Source: Bordetella bronchialis
Lineage (GTDB): Bacteria > Pseudomonadota > Gammaproteobacteria > Burkholderiales > Burkholderiaceae_B
Length of the DNA stretch: 64,000 nucleotides
NCBI RefSeq assembly: GCF_001676705.1
Contig: NZ_CP016170.1
Span: forward strand, 5,208,001-5,272,000
Reading direction: 5' to 3'
Made by a program: the position numbers and the translations under genes. Below, piece after piece: positions 23,039 through 33,580 of this stretch. Within the stretch, counting starts at the first letter, position 1, and every line of letters starts with the position of its first letter. The notes under the pieces are model-generated. The model did not search any database. It worked only from the letters and a program-made list of their open reading frames with translations, and was not told the origin of the DNA.

Positions 23039-23788
23039 TCAGGCGCACAGCGACATTTCGAATGCGACGTCGCGCGCCACCTGCTGCGGCTTGAGTTCGC
23101 CGTCCTGCGTGGAAAACCTGATCCAGATCATGTACTTATTGGCGCTGATTTCGGGGAAGATGCCGCTTTCGCCATCCACCCACACGCGCAGCAGCTGATG
23201 GGCCTTGCCGGCCAGCATCTGCTGGAAGGTGCCCTGTTCCGCCACCGCCGGCACACGGCGGCCCGATTCGCGCAGCAGGCGCAGGCCGATCTGCAGGCCT
23301 TCGTGCAGCGGCAGCAGGGGTTCGATCCAGGATTTCAGGTCGGCGCAGCGCACGGCCTCGGGTTTTTGCTGCCAGGCGTAGTACGAGGGCATCTCGATCT
23401 GGGTGCCGCCGCCCGGCACCGCCAGGCGCCCGCGCAGGCTGACCAGCCATTCGTTTTCGCGCAGCGGCTGGCCGGTCTTGCCCTGGCTGACCAGCGAGGT
23501 GCTGGTCTTTTCCATATCGCGCAGCATGCCTTCCAGCACGTCCTGGGAAACGTCCGGATGATCGCGCAGCGCGACCAGTTGCAGCCGCTGCCGTTCGATG
23601 TCCTGCAGCACCGCGCTTTTGACGTCCGTGCGCTCGATGGCGTCCAGGATGTCGAAAATGGTGCCGACGGCGATCTGGTGATTCTTGGGATCACCCGGGC
23701 GTGCGAAGAAGAACAACCGGTCGAAGAGGTATTCCAGGCGCAGATACGCCCGGATGCGCTCGTTGAAGGGATATTCGTAAAGAATCAC
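23039..23788 (-). CDS. zapD: ZapD, FtsZ-ring-associated cell division protein
   Basis: A 249-residue cytoplasmic protein of the ZapD (DUF1342) family, which cross-links FtsZ filaments at the division ring. The hallmark opening ILYEYPFNERIRAYLRLEYL is present. The GTG at 23788 is chosen because it yields exactly this N-terminus and the normal length of about 250; longer in-frame starts would run back into coaE. LRVWVDGESGIFPEISANKY near the C-terminus is also conserved. It lies 55 bases after coaE, matching the pilD-coaE-zapD order of many beta-proteobacteria; the usual yacG gene does not follow. Confidence 0.93.
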   Translation of the reverse strand: MILYEYPFNERIRAYLRLEYLFDRLFFFARPGDPKNHQIAVGTIFDILDAIERTDVKSAVLQDIERQRLQLVALRDHPDVSQDVLEGMLRDMEKTSTSLVSQGKTGQPLRENEWLVSLRGRLAVPGGGTQIEMPSYYAWQQKPEAVRCADLKSWIEPLLPLHEGLQIGLRLLRESGRRVPAVAEQGTFQQMLAGKAHQLLRVWVDGESGIFPEISANKYMIWIRFSTQDGELKPQQVARDVAFEMSLCA

Positions 23789-23843
23789 GCTCGATACAGG
23801 CCCGTCGTTGGAACCGGTCGCGACCGGAGTCGCGCCGAAGTTG

Positions 23844-24500
23844 TCATGGATGCCCGCCGGTGTCACCCGGCGTGGCCCGATGCGACGCCAGGGCGCACCA
23901 TCGGTCATGCAATGCTTTCGTCCGCGCGCACAGCGTTTCAGCGGACGTGGCGCCGTCATTCAATATAACGTCGTGCGCAGCGGCCAGACGGGTGTCCCGC
24001 GCGGCCTGTGCCGCCATAATACGCTCTATGGTGTCGATCGTCAGCCCGCTGCGCGACCGTACGCGGCGTATCTGGGTTTCGGGGTCGCAGTCGACCACGC
24101 AGACCCGGTCGACGCGCCGCGCCCAGCGCCCCGATTCGATGAGCAGCGGCACCACGAACACCACGTAACATCCCGCGGCGCTGGCCGCGGCATCCAGCGC
24201 GGCGCGCGATATCAAGGGATGCAGGATGGCTTCCAGGCGGCCGCGCGCTTGCGGGTCGGCGAACACCTGGGCGCGCATCCAGTCACGGTCCATGGCGCCG
24301 TCCGGGCCGGCGGCGCGAGCACCGAAAGCACGCACGATTTCCGGCATGGCGCCGCCGTCGGCCGCGGTAAGCGCGCGCGAGATCTCATCGGTATCGATTA
24401 CCGAGGCGCCCCAGGACGCAAGCAGATCGGCCACGCGGCTCTTGCCCGAGCCGATGCCGCCCGTCAGGCCGATCTTCAAGCGTGGCGTTACCTCTTTCAT
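23844..24500 (-). CDS. coaE: CoaE, dephospho-CoA kinase
   Basis: A 218-residue kinase catalysing the last step of coenzyme A synthesis, ATP-dependent phosphorylation of dephospho-CoA. The P-loop GGIGSGKS lies at residues 14-21, followed by VIDTDEISRAL, which supplies the catalytic aspartate, and the lid region VVDCDPETQIRRVRSRSGLT. The ATG at 24500 gives a standard N-terminus (MKEVTPRLKIGLTGG). It starts 38 bases after pilD and precedes zapD. Confidence 0.95.
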   Translation of the reverse strand: MKEVTPRLKIGLTGGIGSGKSRVADLLASWGASVIDTDEISRALTAADGGAMPEIVRAFGARAAGPDGAMDRDWMRAQVFADPQARGRLEAILHPLISRAALDAAASAAGCYVVFVVPLLIESGRWARRVDRVCVVDCDPETQIRRVRSRSGLTIDTIERIMAAQAARDTRLAAAHDVILNDGATSAETLCARTKALHDRWCALASHRATPGDTGGHP

Positions 24501-24538
24501 TGCGTTCTCCCCTGCCCGCGATGGGACCGCCGCCAGCG

Positions 24539-25375
24539 CTAGGGCAGTCCGGTCACCAGAAGCGCAACGATACCAGCCAGGGCCAGATAGGGTCCGAAGG
24601 GCTGGGGCTGGTCGCGGCCCACGCGACGGGCCAGGATCAAGCCCAGGCCGACGGCAACCCCGGCCAGCGACGCGACGATCAGCATCATCGGCAAGGCGCC
24701 CAGGCCCAGCCAGGCGCCCAGCGCCGCCAGCAGCTTGAAGTCCCCGTAGCCGATGCCTTCGCGGCCGGTGGCCCAGCGGAAGGCATGGTGCAGCGCCCAA
24801 AGGAACAGGTAGCCGATGGCCGCGCCCAGTATGGCCTGCTCCGGAGAGGTAAACACATGGAAGGCATTGACGAGCAGCCCCGCCCAGGTCAATGGCAGCG
24901 TGATCAGGTCGGGGAGCAGGCCGGTTTCGGCGTCTATCCATGCCAGCGCCACCAGCGCGGCGGCCAGCGCCATCGCGCACAGCGCGGCGGGACCGGGCCC
25001 ATAGTGCCAGACGCACAGCGCGAACAGCGCCGCCGTCAGCGCTTCGATCAAGGGATAGCGCCAGGCGATACGCGCGCCGCAATCGCCGCAGCGGCCGCGC
25101 AGGCCGGCCCATCCCGCCAGGGGAATGCGCCGCCAGCCCCGTATCGCGCCACCGCAGGCCGGACAACGGCAGGCGGGGCGCCAAAGACTGGGCCGGGATG
25201 CCGGGTCGCGCCGCCCCTCGCGCGACGATTCGTCCCAATCGTATTCCAGGATGCGAGGCAGGCGATCCACGACCGTGGTCAGCCAGCTGCCGACCGCCAG
25301 GCCGAGCAGGGCGGCAAGCGGAATGGCGGCATCCAGAAGGACGGGATGGAAATCGAAAGGCACGGATGGATCCAT
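24539..25375 (-). CDS. pilD: PilD, prepilin leader peptidase/N-methyltransferase
   Basis: A 278-residue inner-membrane aspartic protease that trims and methylates type IV prepilins and pseudopilins. Two zinc-binding CxxC pairs are present (Cys71/Cys74 and Cys96/Cys99). The two catalytic aspartates sit in WIDAETGLLPD (Asp148) and GYGDFKLLAALGAWLG (Asp212). About seven membrane helices follow the cytoplasmic domain. The gene heads pilD-coaE-zapD. The pilB and pilC genes usually found just upstream are absent here; a divergent lipoprotein gene occupies that place. Confidence 0.94.
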   Translation of the reverse strand: MDPSVPFDFHPVLLDAAIPLAALLGLAVGSWLTTVVDRLPRILEYDWDESSREGRRDPASRPSLWRPACRCPACGGAIRGWRRIPLAGWAGLRGRCGDCGARIAWRYPLIEALTAALFALCVWHYGPGPAALCAMALAAALVALAWIDAETGLLPDLITLPLTWAGLLVNAFHVFTSPEQAILGAAIGYLFLWALHHAFRWATGREGIGYGDFKLLAALGAWLGLGALPMMLIVASLAGVAVGLGLILARRVGRDQPQPFGPYLALAGIVALLVTGLP

Positions 25376-25579
25376 GGAGAACTGGCACGATAGCGGCCGC
25401 GTTTTACCCGCGCGTGTACTTTTCGCAGCAGGCGCGTGACCGGCCGGCCGGGCGGAACGGCCGGGATGCGGAGCCTACGGCCGGGCATGCGGCGTGCGAC
25501 CCCAGGCCCCGCCCGTATGCGGACGGCGGGCGCCCGGCATTATTCCGACATGTGGCGGTTTGTTCAATGCCGGCCATTT

Positions 25580-25597
25580 CCCCCGTTTCAACGGGGG
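25580..25597. promoter_or_regulatory. Perfect inverted repeat between pilD and the NlpE-like gene
   Basis: An eight-base perfect stem, CCCCCGTT and AACGGGGG, around a two-base TC centre. It lies 70 bases before the lipoprotein start and about 205 bases before the pilD start, in their shared divergent region. There is no T tract on either strand, so an operator is at least as likely as a terminator. Confidence 0.35.
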
Positions 25598-25667
25598 AGA
25601 CAGCGCGCCGCGGCAGAGCATTCATGCGAGAATTGCGCGCATGTGTGATTAACCTGGATACGCTGTC

Positions 25668-26471
25668 ATGCCCGCCATTACCCCTGCCTGTGAATCCCCG
25701 GCCTCATCCGTACCGCCTTCGCGCGGCCTGCCCGCCGCGGTACTGGCCATGGTGCTGGCCGGCACGGCCGGCATCGTGGGCTGCGCGGAACAGAAACAAG
25801 CCGGCTATTACGACCCGCCGCGCGCCAGCACCGTTACCGACGCCCAGATCATGGGCACGGGCGCCGATTACCGCAACGTGGTACGCGCCCCTTCGCAGCT
25901 GCAGTTCGACCTGAAGGCGCCCACGCCCAGCCAGCAACAGCAAGTCGAAGCCCAGCGGGCACGCGCGATCCAGGAAGGCAACACGACGGAAGACGGCCAG
26001 CCCATGCCGCAAACGGCCGTGGCGTCGTCCGCCGGCGACAGCAGCGCCCCCGCGCAGCCGCGGTCGCCCAACGCGTCCGAACGCGATCTGGTGCCGCAGC
26101 CGCAAACCTATATGGGCACCCTGCCCTGCTTCGCGGCGGGCATGGAATGCGAAGCCCAACGCATCACCCTGACCCTGGCGCCCAACGGCCGCTGGCGCGG
26201 CCGCTCGGCCTATCTGGACGACGCGCCCAACCGCGACAAACCGCTTGCCGAACAAGGCTGCTGGACGGTCACCGACGAAAAACCGCCGCGTGTCTTCCTG
26301 ATCGGCCGGGACAACAATGTGCGCGCGGAATTCGTCGTCGCGGCCAACAATGTGCTGCGCCTGCGCGCCATTGCCGGCGTCACGCCGTCCTTGAACTACA
26401 CCCTGACGCGCCAGCCGGACCTGGACCCGATCAACGAGCTGGCCAAGCAGACGCCGCCCCAGTGCCCTTGA
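25668..26471 (+). CDS. NlpE-like lipoprotein
   Basis: A 267-residue lipoprotein. The signal sequence ends in GIVGC, placing the lipidated cysteine at about residue 39. A long disordered Gln/Ala/Ser/Pro segment (about 70-140) leads to a domain resembling the N-terminal domain of NlpE: MGTLPCFAAGMECEAQRITL has the NlpE-style cysteine pair (here Cys-x6-Cys) before the strand TLAPNGRW. NlpE is an outer-membrane lipoprotein that signals surface contact or copper/envelope stress to CpxA in enterobacteria. Assignment beyond NlpE-like is not justified. The unusually long linker may let the domain reach across the periplasm. Confidence 0.75.
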   Translation: MPAITPACESPASSVPPSRGLPAAVLAMVLAGTAGIVGCAEQKQAGYYDPPRASTVTDAQIMGTGADYRNVVRAPSQLQFDLKAPTPSQQQQVEAQRARAIQEGNTTEDGQPMPQTAVASSAGDSSAPAQPRSPNASERDLVPQPQTYMGTLPCFAAGMECEAQRITLTLAPNGRWRGRSAYLDDAPNRDKPLAEQGCWTVTDEKPPRVFLIGRDNNVRAEFVVAANNVLRLRAIAGVTPSLNYTLTRQPDLDPINELAKQTPPQCP

Positions 26472-26496
26472 AGGCCGGCCAGGCCGGTCCGTTGCC

Positions 26497-26730
26497 CTAG
26501 TCGTTGCAGCGGCTGTGCGGGCACATGCGGCACGCCAGCTCCATCGCGTTGCGCACGCCCATCTTGCGGAAAATCCGCGCCCGGTGGGCCTCTGCCGTGC
26601 GCGCGGAGATATTCAGCTCGATGGCGATGTACTTATTGGATTTGCCGGTGACGAGATAAGTCGCGATATCCCGTTCGCGGGGCGTCAATGCCACCGCCTG
26701 CTTGCTTGCGCACCCCTGCGGGTGAATCAT
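26497..26730 (-). CDS. Stand-alone LuxR-type HTH DNA-binding protein
   Basis: Only 77 residues, almost entirely a GerE/LuxR helix-turn-helix (residues about 14-68). LTPRERDIATYLVTGKSNKYIA leads into the recognition helix ISARTAEAHRARIFRKMGV. There is no receiver or autoinducer-binding domain. The C-terminus carries a compact cysteine cluster, CRMCPHSRC. A strong GGGAGG ribosome site precedes the ATG, so this is a complete small gene rather than an obvious fragment. A palindrome of lux-box form lies about 60-76 bases upstream. It could autoregulate or control the convergent NlpE-like gene. Confidence 0.85.
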   Translation of the reverse strand: MIHPQGCASKQAVALTPRERDIATYLVTGKSNKYIAIELNISARTAEAHRARIFRKMGVRNAMELACRMCPHSRCND

Positions 26731-26790
26731 GCTGGCCTCCCTGAGATTGGGTTGGCCGGTAGTCTTGCATGGATGCCATGCCGCCGAAAG

Positions 26791-26806
26791 CTGTCAGTTC
26801 TGACAG
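26791..26806. promoter_or_regulatory. Perfect lux-box-like palindrome
   Basis: CTGTCAG and CTGACAG flank a TT centre, a perfect 16-base palindrome that fits the CT-N12-AG pattern of lux/las boxes. It lies 61-76 bases upstream of the ATG of the stand-alone LuxR HTH gene (minus strand), a natural place for autoregulation. The match is by pattern only. Confidence 0.55.
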
Positions 26807-26845
26807 GGTGACGATTTCGCCACGAGACCAGTACAGATTGGACGC

Positions 26846-26875
26846 ACGCGGGCTAGGACTGGTCCTAGCCCGCGT
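26846..26875 (-). terminator. Strong hairpin directly after panC
   Basis: A 14-base perfect stem (ACGCGGGCTAGGAC with GTCCTAGCCCGCGT) around a TG loop begins three bases after the panC stop on the minus strand. It is the strongest hairpin I found in the window. It lacks a real T tract, so it may work with Rho or as an mRNA 3' stabiliser. Confidence 0.6.
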
Positions 26876-26878
26876 GGT

Positions 26879-28656
<1,778 letters not shown>

Positions 28657-28673
28657 GGACGGTAGCCGGCCGC

Positions 28674-28862
28674 TCAGTCGTTGGAATAGACGTAAGGCCT
28701 TTGCGGGACGCGCGCGGCACGGAAACCTTCCAGGAGTTCGGGATCCTGCGGCTTGTCCCACAGCAGGCCGCGGCCTTCGCGCTGCCGTTTTTCCACATCG
28801 GGATGGGTTTTCTTGTAGTCCTTCAGGAACCGGGTGATTTCCGACTCGTAGTTGGTGGCCAT
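28674..28862 (-). CDS. DUF3460 family small protein
   Basis: A 62-residue protein, highly charged in its N-terminal half (YESEITRFLKDYKKTHPDVEKRQREGR). It ends LLWDKPQDPELLEGFRAARVPQRPYVYSND, the standard form of DUF3460 in beta-proteobacteria. There is no signal peptide or membrane segment. It begins the DUF3460-scpA-panC run, 17 bases before scpA. Its function is unknown. Confidence 0.88.
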   Translation of the reverse strand: MATNYESEITRFLKDYKKTHPDVEKRQREGRGLLWDKPQDPELLEGFRAARVPQRPYVYSND

Positions 28863-28962
28863 GGAACCGTGCGTCAGGGAGTTGCGTTACCCGCCAGTTT
28901 ACTTCAGGGCGGCGGAAAGCGCGGCGCTACAATGGGACGGCACCCCCGCCGTCCCTCCCGAC

Positions 28963-30408
28963 ATGCCCACCAAAACGCTGGCCTCTCCCCCGCTTGCCGA
29001 TCCTGCCGCCCTGCGCGCGGCAAAAATGATTCCCTTTATCGTAGGTTGCGCCCTGTTCATGCAGATGCTGGACGCAACGGTAGTCGCCACCGCGCTGCCG
29101 GCCATGGCCGCGTCCCTGGATTCCACGCCGGTCCGGCTGAACGTGGCGATCACGTCCTACCTGCTGGCGGCGGCGGTATTCGTACCGGTCAGCGGCTGGG
29201 CGGCCGACCGCTTCGGCGCCCGCCGGGTCTTCATCGCCGCCATCGCCCTGTTCACCCTGAGCTCGGTGGCATGCGCCATCTCCCAGACCGTCGCGCAACT
29301 GGTGCTGTCGCGCGTGGCGCAGGGGGTGGCGGGGGCCATGATGGTGCCGGTGGGCCGCATCATCCTGCTGCGCACGGTCCCCAAGGAGGACCTGCTCAAG
29401 GCCATGTCCTTCCTGTCGATCCCCGCCCTGCTGGGCCCGGTGATCGGCCCGCCGCTGGGCGGCTTCCTGGTGACCTATGCGTCCTGGCACTGGATCTTCC
29501 TGATCAACGTGCCGATGGGCGTGCTGGGCATCGCCCTGATCCTGCGCTATATCCAGGAGATCCGCGAGAAAAACGTGCCGGGGCTGGATTGGCTGGGCTT
29601 CGTGCTCAGCGGTATCAGCATGGCCACCCTGGTCAGCGGGTTCGAGGCCGTGGGGCGGGATGCGTCCGCCCAGGCCCTGGGCATCATCGCCATCGGGCTG
29701 GCCAGCGGATTCTGGTACGTGCATCATTCGCGCAAGGCGGCCCATCCCATCATCGACCTGACGCTGATGCGCATCCCCACGTTCGCGATCTCCACCCTGG
29801 CGGGCAACCTGTGCCGGTTCTCGGTCGGGGCCACGCCCTTCCTGCTGGCGATGCTGCTGCAGGTGGGCTTCGGGCTGTCGCCCTTCGCCGCGGGCATGAT
29901 CACCTTCGCCAGCGCGGCGGGCGCCCTGTTGATGAAGTTCGTCGCCACCCCCATCGTGCGCCGGTTCGGCTTCCGCCGCGTCCTGACCGTGAATGCCTTG
30001 CTGACCGGCCTGTTCATCTGCGTCTGCGCGCTGTTCCAGCCCAGCACGCCGTCCTGGGTGATCATCCTGGTTTTGCTCATCGGCGGGTTCTTCCGTTCGC
30101 TGCAGTTCACCGGCGTCAACGCCCTGACCTATGCCGACATCGGCGCGGACAAAATGAGCCGCGCCAGCAGCTTCGCGGCCATGGCCCAGCAGCTGGGCGT
30201 CAGCCTGGGCGTGGGCGTGGCCGCCGTGACGCTGAATGTCAGTATGGCGCTGCGCGGCTCCGATCGCGCCCAGGTCGCGGACATCGTCGCCGGCTTCCTG
30301 GTGATCGGGTTGCTGTGCGCGGCGTCCTTTTTCTCATTCCGCCGGCTGGACCCGGCGGCCGGCAGCCAATTGAACGGACGAAAGGTGCAGACCAGCGATG
30401 AAGAATGA
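28963..30408 (+). CDS. DHA2-type major facilitator exporter (EmrB/QacA family)
   Basis: A 481-residue transporter with about fourteen membrane helices. It has the DHA2 hallmark [17 protein letters not shown] in the first helix, the loop motif [13 protein letters not shown], and motif C-like [16 protein letters not shown] (here [18 protein letters not shown]). The ATG at 28963 gives a normal cytoplasmic N-terminus; a longer frame exists but lacks support. A TACAAT hexamer at 28928-28933 could be its -10 box. The stop overlaps glpK by 11 bases. Substrates are probably toxic organic compounds; a link to glycerol is not evident. Confidence 0.9.
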   Translation: MPTKTLASPPLADPAALRAAKMIPFIVGCALFMQMLDATVVATALPAMAASLDSTPVRLNVAITSYLLAAAVFVPVSGWAADRFGARRVFIAAIALFTLSSVACAISQTVAQLVLSRVAQGVAGAMMVPVGRIILLRTVPKEDLLKAMSFLSIPALLGPVIGPPLGGFLVTYASWHWIFLINVPMGVLGIALILRYIQEIREKNVPGLDWLGFVLSGISMATLVSGFEAVGRDASAQALGIIAIGLASGFWYVHHSRKAAHPIIDLTLMRIPTFAISTLAGNLCRFSVGATPFLLAMLLQVGFGLSPFAAGMITFASAAGALLMKFVATPIVRRFGFRRVLTVNALLTGLFICVCALFQPSTPSWVIILVLLIGGFFRSLQFTGVNALTYADIGADKMSRASSFAAMAQQLGVSLGVGVAAVTLNVSMALRGSDRAQVADIVAGFLVIGLLCAASFFSFRRLDPAAGSQLNGRKVQTSDEE

Positions 30409-31948
30409 ATACATTCTTGCCCTGGACCAGGGCACGACCAGCTCACGCGCCATCGTGTTCGACCGCGCCGGACGCGCGCGCGGCGTGGGCCAGCGCGAGT
30501 TCCGGCAGTATTACCCGCACCCTGGCTGGGTCGAGCACGACGCCAACGAAATCTGGCGCAGCCAGCTGGACGTGGCGCGCGAAGCCCTGGACAACGCCGG
30601 CGCGACAGCGGCCGACATCGCCGCCATCGGCATCACGAACCAGCGCGAAACCACGCTGATCTGGGATCGCGCCACCGGCCGGCCATTGGCCCATGCCATC
30701 GTCTGGCAGGACCGCCGCACCGCCGAGGCCTGCGACCGCATGCGCGCCGAGGGCAAGGCGGACTTCCTGCAACAGCGCACGGGACTGGTGCTGGATGCCT
30801 ATTTCGCCGGCACCAAGCTGGCCTGGCTGCTGGACCACGTGCCGGGCGCCCGCGCCGCGGCCGAGCGCGGCGAGGTCGCCTTCGGCACCATCGATACCTG
30901 GCTGATCTGGCAACTGACCGGCGGCAAGGTCCACAGCACCGATTGCACCAATGCCTCGCGCACGCTGCTGTTCGATATCCACACGCAGGACTGGAGCGAC
31001 GAGCTCCTGCAATGCCTGGACATTCCGCGCGCCGTGCTGCCGGCGATCGCGCCCAGCAGCGCGGTGGTGGCCGAAACCCTGCCGCAATGGTTCGGCGGCG
31101 CCATTCCGATCGCGGGCGTGGCGGGCGACCAGCAGGCCGCCACCTTCGGGCAGGCCTGCTTCAAGCCGGGCATGGCCAAGAATACCTATGGCACCGGCTG
31201 CTTCATGCTGATGAACGTCGGCGACAAGCCGGTGGCTTCGCGCCACCGGCTGCTGTCGACGGTGGGCTGGGGCCTGCCGCGGCCGGCCGAAGACACGGCC
31301 GACGCGCAAGTATTCCCCAACGGCGGCCCCGCCTGGACGCCCACCTTCATGCTGGAAGGCGGGGTGTTCGTGGCGGGAGCGGCCGTACAGTGGCTGCGCG
31401 ACGGCCTGGGCATCATCCAGCGCTCCGAAGACGTGGAAGCCCTGGCCGGCAGCGTGGCCGATACGGACGATGTTTTCCTGGTGCCCGCTTTCGCCGGGCT
31501 GGGCGCGCCGCACTGGGATCCCTACGCCCGCGGCACGCTGGTGGGTCTGACGCGCGGCACCAGCCGCGCCCACGTGGCACGCGCCACGCTGGAATCGATC
31601 GCCCTGCAAAGCGCGGAATTGCTCACGGCGATGAAAGCGGACTGCGGAATCGAGCTGTCCGAGCTTCGCGTGGACGGCGGCGCGGCACGCAACGATCTGC
31701 TGATGCAGATGCAGGCGGATCTGCTGGGCGTGCCGGTGGTGCGGCCGCGCGTATCCGAATCCACGGCGCGTGGCGCGGCGGGCCTGGCCGGGCTGGCGGT
31801 CGGTTTCTGGAAAGATATGGACGCCTTCGCCGCTCAATGGCAGGCCGAACGGCGCTTCGCACCCGCGTGGTCGGCGGACCGGCGCGAGGCGCGGTTGCGG
31901 CGCTGGGGACAGGCGGTGGAGCTTTCCAAGAACTGGGCGCGCGGCTGA
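30398..31948 (+). CDS. glpK: GlpK, glycerol kinase
   Basis: A 516-residue FGGY-family kinase that phosphorylates glycerol to glycerol 3-phosphate. It begins [21 protein letters not shown], with the phosphate-binding DQGTTSSR motif. The substrate-binding [18 protein letters not shown] and IVWQDRRTA segments are intact, as is the C-terminal [16 protein letters not shown] block. It overlaps the exporter gene by 11 bases and so is translationally linked to it; glpF and glpD are not in the window. Confidence 0.95.
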   Translation: MKNEYILALDQGTTSSRAIVFDRAGRARGVGQREFRQYYPHPGWVEHDANEIWRSQLDVAREALDNAGATAADIAAIGITNQRETTLIWDRATGRPLAHAIVWQDRRTAEACDRMRAEGKADFLQQRTGLVLDAYFAGTKLAWLLDHVPGARAAAERGEVAFGTIDTWLIWQLTGGKVHSTDCTNASRTLLFDIHTQDWSDELLQCLDIPRAVLPAIAPSSAVVAETLPQWFGGAIPIAGVAGDQQAATFGQACFKPGMAKNTYGTGCFMLMNVGDKPVASRHRLLSTVGWGLPRPAEDTADAQVFPNGGPAWTPTFMLEGGVFVAGAAVQWLRDGLGIIQRSEDVEALAGSVADTDDVFLVPAFAGLGAPHWDPYARGTLVGLTRGTSRAHVARATLESIALQSAELLTAMKADCGIELSELRVDGGAARNDLLMQMQADLLGVPVVRPRVSESTARGAAGLAGLAVGFWKDMDAFAAQWQAERRFAPAWSADRREARLRRWGQAVELSKNWARG

Positions 31949-32011
31949 AGCCGCGCGATGATGCCGGATCGCTGACCGGGGTCGCCGTGGCGGCCTGACG
32001 CCACCCGGCTC

Positions 32012-32055
32012 GCCGGCCGGCGCCGCGGCGGCGTTCCCGGTGCCGGCCGGCGCCG
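32012..32055. repeat. GC-rich repeated motif after glpK
   Basis: The 14-base motif GCCGGCCGGCGCCG occurs at 32012-32025 and again at 32042-32055. Because it is partly self-complementary, the two copies can pair as a hairpin (CGGCCGGC with GCCGGCCG). It may end the glpK transcript before the lysR promoter. Confidence 0.45.
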
Positions 32056-32074
32056 GACACTGGGCGTCCGCGCC

Positions 32075-32080
32075 TACAAT
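32075..32080 (+). promoter_or_regulatory. Candidate -10 box of the LysR gene, possibly leaderless
   Basis: TACAAT lies six bases before the lysR ATG at 32087. The expected transcription start would fall on or next to the start codon, giving a leaderless message. No good -35 is visible. Confidence 0.4.
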
Positions 32081-32086
32081 GCGCCC

Positions 32087-32983
32087 ATGAACCTGGCCCG
32101 CATCGACCTCGTCACGCTTGCGTTGTTCGTCTCCGTCGCCCGCCTGGGCAGCATATCCGCCGGCGCGCGCCAGGCGCGGCTGGCGGTGGGCGCGGCCAGC
32201 AAGCGGATATCCGACCTGGAAGCCGCGCTGGGATCGCCCCTGCTGTTCCGCAAGGCCGCCGGCGTGGAGCTGACCGATGCCGGCCAGGCCTGCCTGGCAC
32301 ACGCCACCCGCATCCTGCAGGAAGTCGACCAGATGGCCGGAACGCTGTCGGATTACGCGCAGGGCGCGCGCGGGCAGGTGCGCATCGCCGCCAATACCTC
32401 TTCGATCACGCAGTTCCTGCCCGACGACCTGTCGCGTTTCATGACCGAGCATCCTGCGGTACGCATCGAGCTCGAAGAACAGAACAGCAGCGAAATCGTT
32501 GCCGCCGTCGCGGAAAACCGCGCCGATATCGGCGTGTTCGGCGAACGCACGCCGGACGCCGGGCTGCAGACCTTTCCCTACAAGCGCGACGAGCTCATGC
32601 TGGTGGTGCCCGACAGCCACCCGCTGGCCACGCGGGCCAGCGTGGCCTTCGCCGAAACCCTGGAGTACGACTACGTCGGCCTGCCGCCCAGTACGTCGCT
32701 GGCGGGCCTGCTGGCGCAGGAATGCGCGCGCCTGGAGCTGCCCATGAAACTGCGCATCCAGGTGCGCAGCTTCGACGCCATCTGCCGCATGGTCGTCGCC
32801 ACGCGCGGCATCGGCGTGCTGCCGCGCATCGCTGCCGAGCCGCATGCCCGCTCCATGCAATTGCGGCTGATTCCCCTGACGGACGACTGGACCCGGCGCT
32901 GGCTGCTGCTGGCCGTGCGCGATGTCGACACGCTGGCGCTGGCGCCGCGCATGCTGCTGACGCAATTGCGCGCGGCGGGCTAG
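32087..32983 (+). CDS. LysR family transcriptional regulator
   Basis: A 298-residue LysR regulator with the N-terminal winged HTH (about residues 4-63: LFVSVARLGSISAGARQARLAVGAASKRISDLEAALGSPL read in segments) and a C-terminal effector domain starting RGQVRIAANTSSITQFLP. It ends four bases into the convergent small membrane protein gene. No divergent target lies next to it, so its regulon cannot be proposed from context. The start is supported by a -10-like TACAAT just upstream. Confidence 0.93.
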   Translation: MNLARIDLVTLALFVSVARLGSISAGARQARLAVGAASKRISDLEAALGSPLLFRKAAGVELTDAGQACLAHATRILQEVDQMAGTLSDYAQGARGQVRIAANTSSITQFLPDDLSRFMTEHPAVRIELEEQNSSEIVAAVAENRADIGVFGERTPDAGLQTFPYKRDELMLVVPDSHPLATRASVAFAETLEYDYVGLPPSTSLAGLLAQECARLELPMKLRIQVRSFDAICRMVVATRGIGVLPRIAAEPHARSMQLRLIPLTDDWTRRWLLLAVRDVDTLALAPRMLLTQLRAAG

Positions 32984-33306
32984 GACCTTCTTCGCAGTCG
33001 CGCGCACAGTGCGCGCATGCGCCGGCCCGGTGCGGCAACGCGCAGGCACAAGGCGCCCAGCCCGGGCAAGGTTACGCCCGCCACGGAAAGCAGTACCAGC
33101 CACAGGCCCCAGGCAAACTGCGAGTGGACGGAATCGTCCGGTGGCGCCGTAGCGATTCCTGCGACGCCCAGCACCAGACACGCCAGCATGATCCCGGAAT
33201 AGATCCTGCCTGCCCAGCCGCCGCGCAGAAGGTGCCGCAACGCGAGGCACGCGGCCCCCACGACGACAAGAATGGACAGGCCTTGCAACATCACGGGCAG
33301 CAACAC
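32980..33306 (-). CDS. Small predicted inner-membrane protein
   Basis: A 108-residue protein with three hydrophobic helices: about residues 3-24 (LPVMLQGLSILVVVGAACLALR), 35-53 (YSGIMLACLVLGVAGIATA) and 65-90. It has a basic C-terminal tail (RRMRALCARLRRRS). The GTG start has GGAG seven bases upstream, which supports translation. No family is recognised. It is convergent with lysR (four-base overlap). Confidence 0.6.
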   Translation of the reverse strand: MLLPVMLQGLSILVVVGAACLALRHLLRGGWAGRIYSGIMLACLVLGVAGIATAPPDDSVHSQFAWGLWLVLLSVAGVTLPGLGALCLRVAAPGRRMRALCARLRRRS

Positions 33307-33580
33307 GATCGATCTCCAGTACGTCCGGCCCGGGCGGACCGCGGAATCCTGAGTGCGGAGACCGGCTCGATCGGTTCTATGCGCGGTGGGCGGATGGCCT
33401 CCGATATGGAGGTCGGATTTTGTACCGCGACGGCGGCACCCGCGGCCCGCCCGGCCGGGCGGTATGTATCGCCGGCCGCGTCACCCGGCGGGGCGACGGC
33501 GGCGACCGGCGCGCCCGGATCGCGGGACATTCCGGGTGCGCGCCGGCCCCGGCGCCATTACCGCGGTCGGGGTGCGGGGT

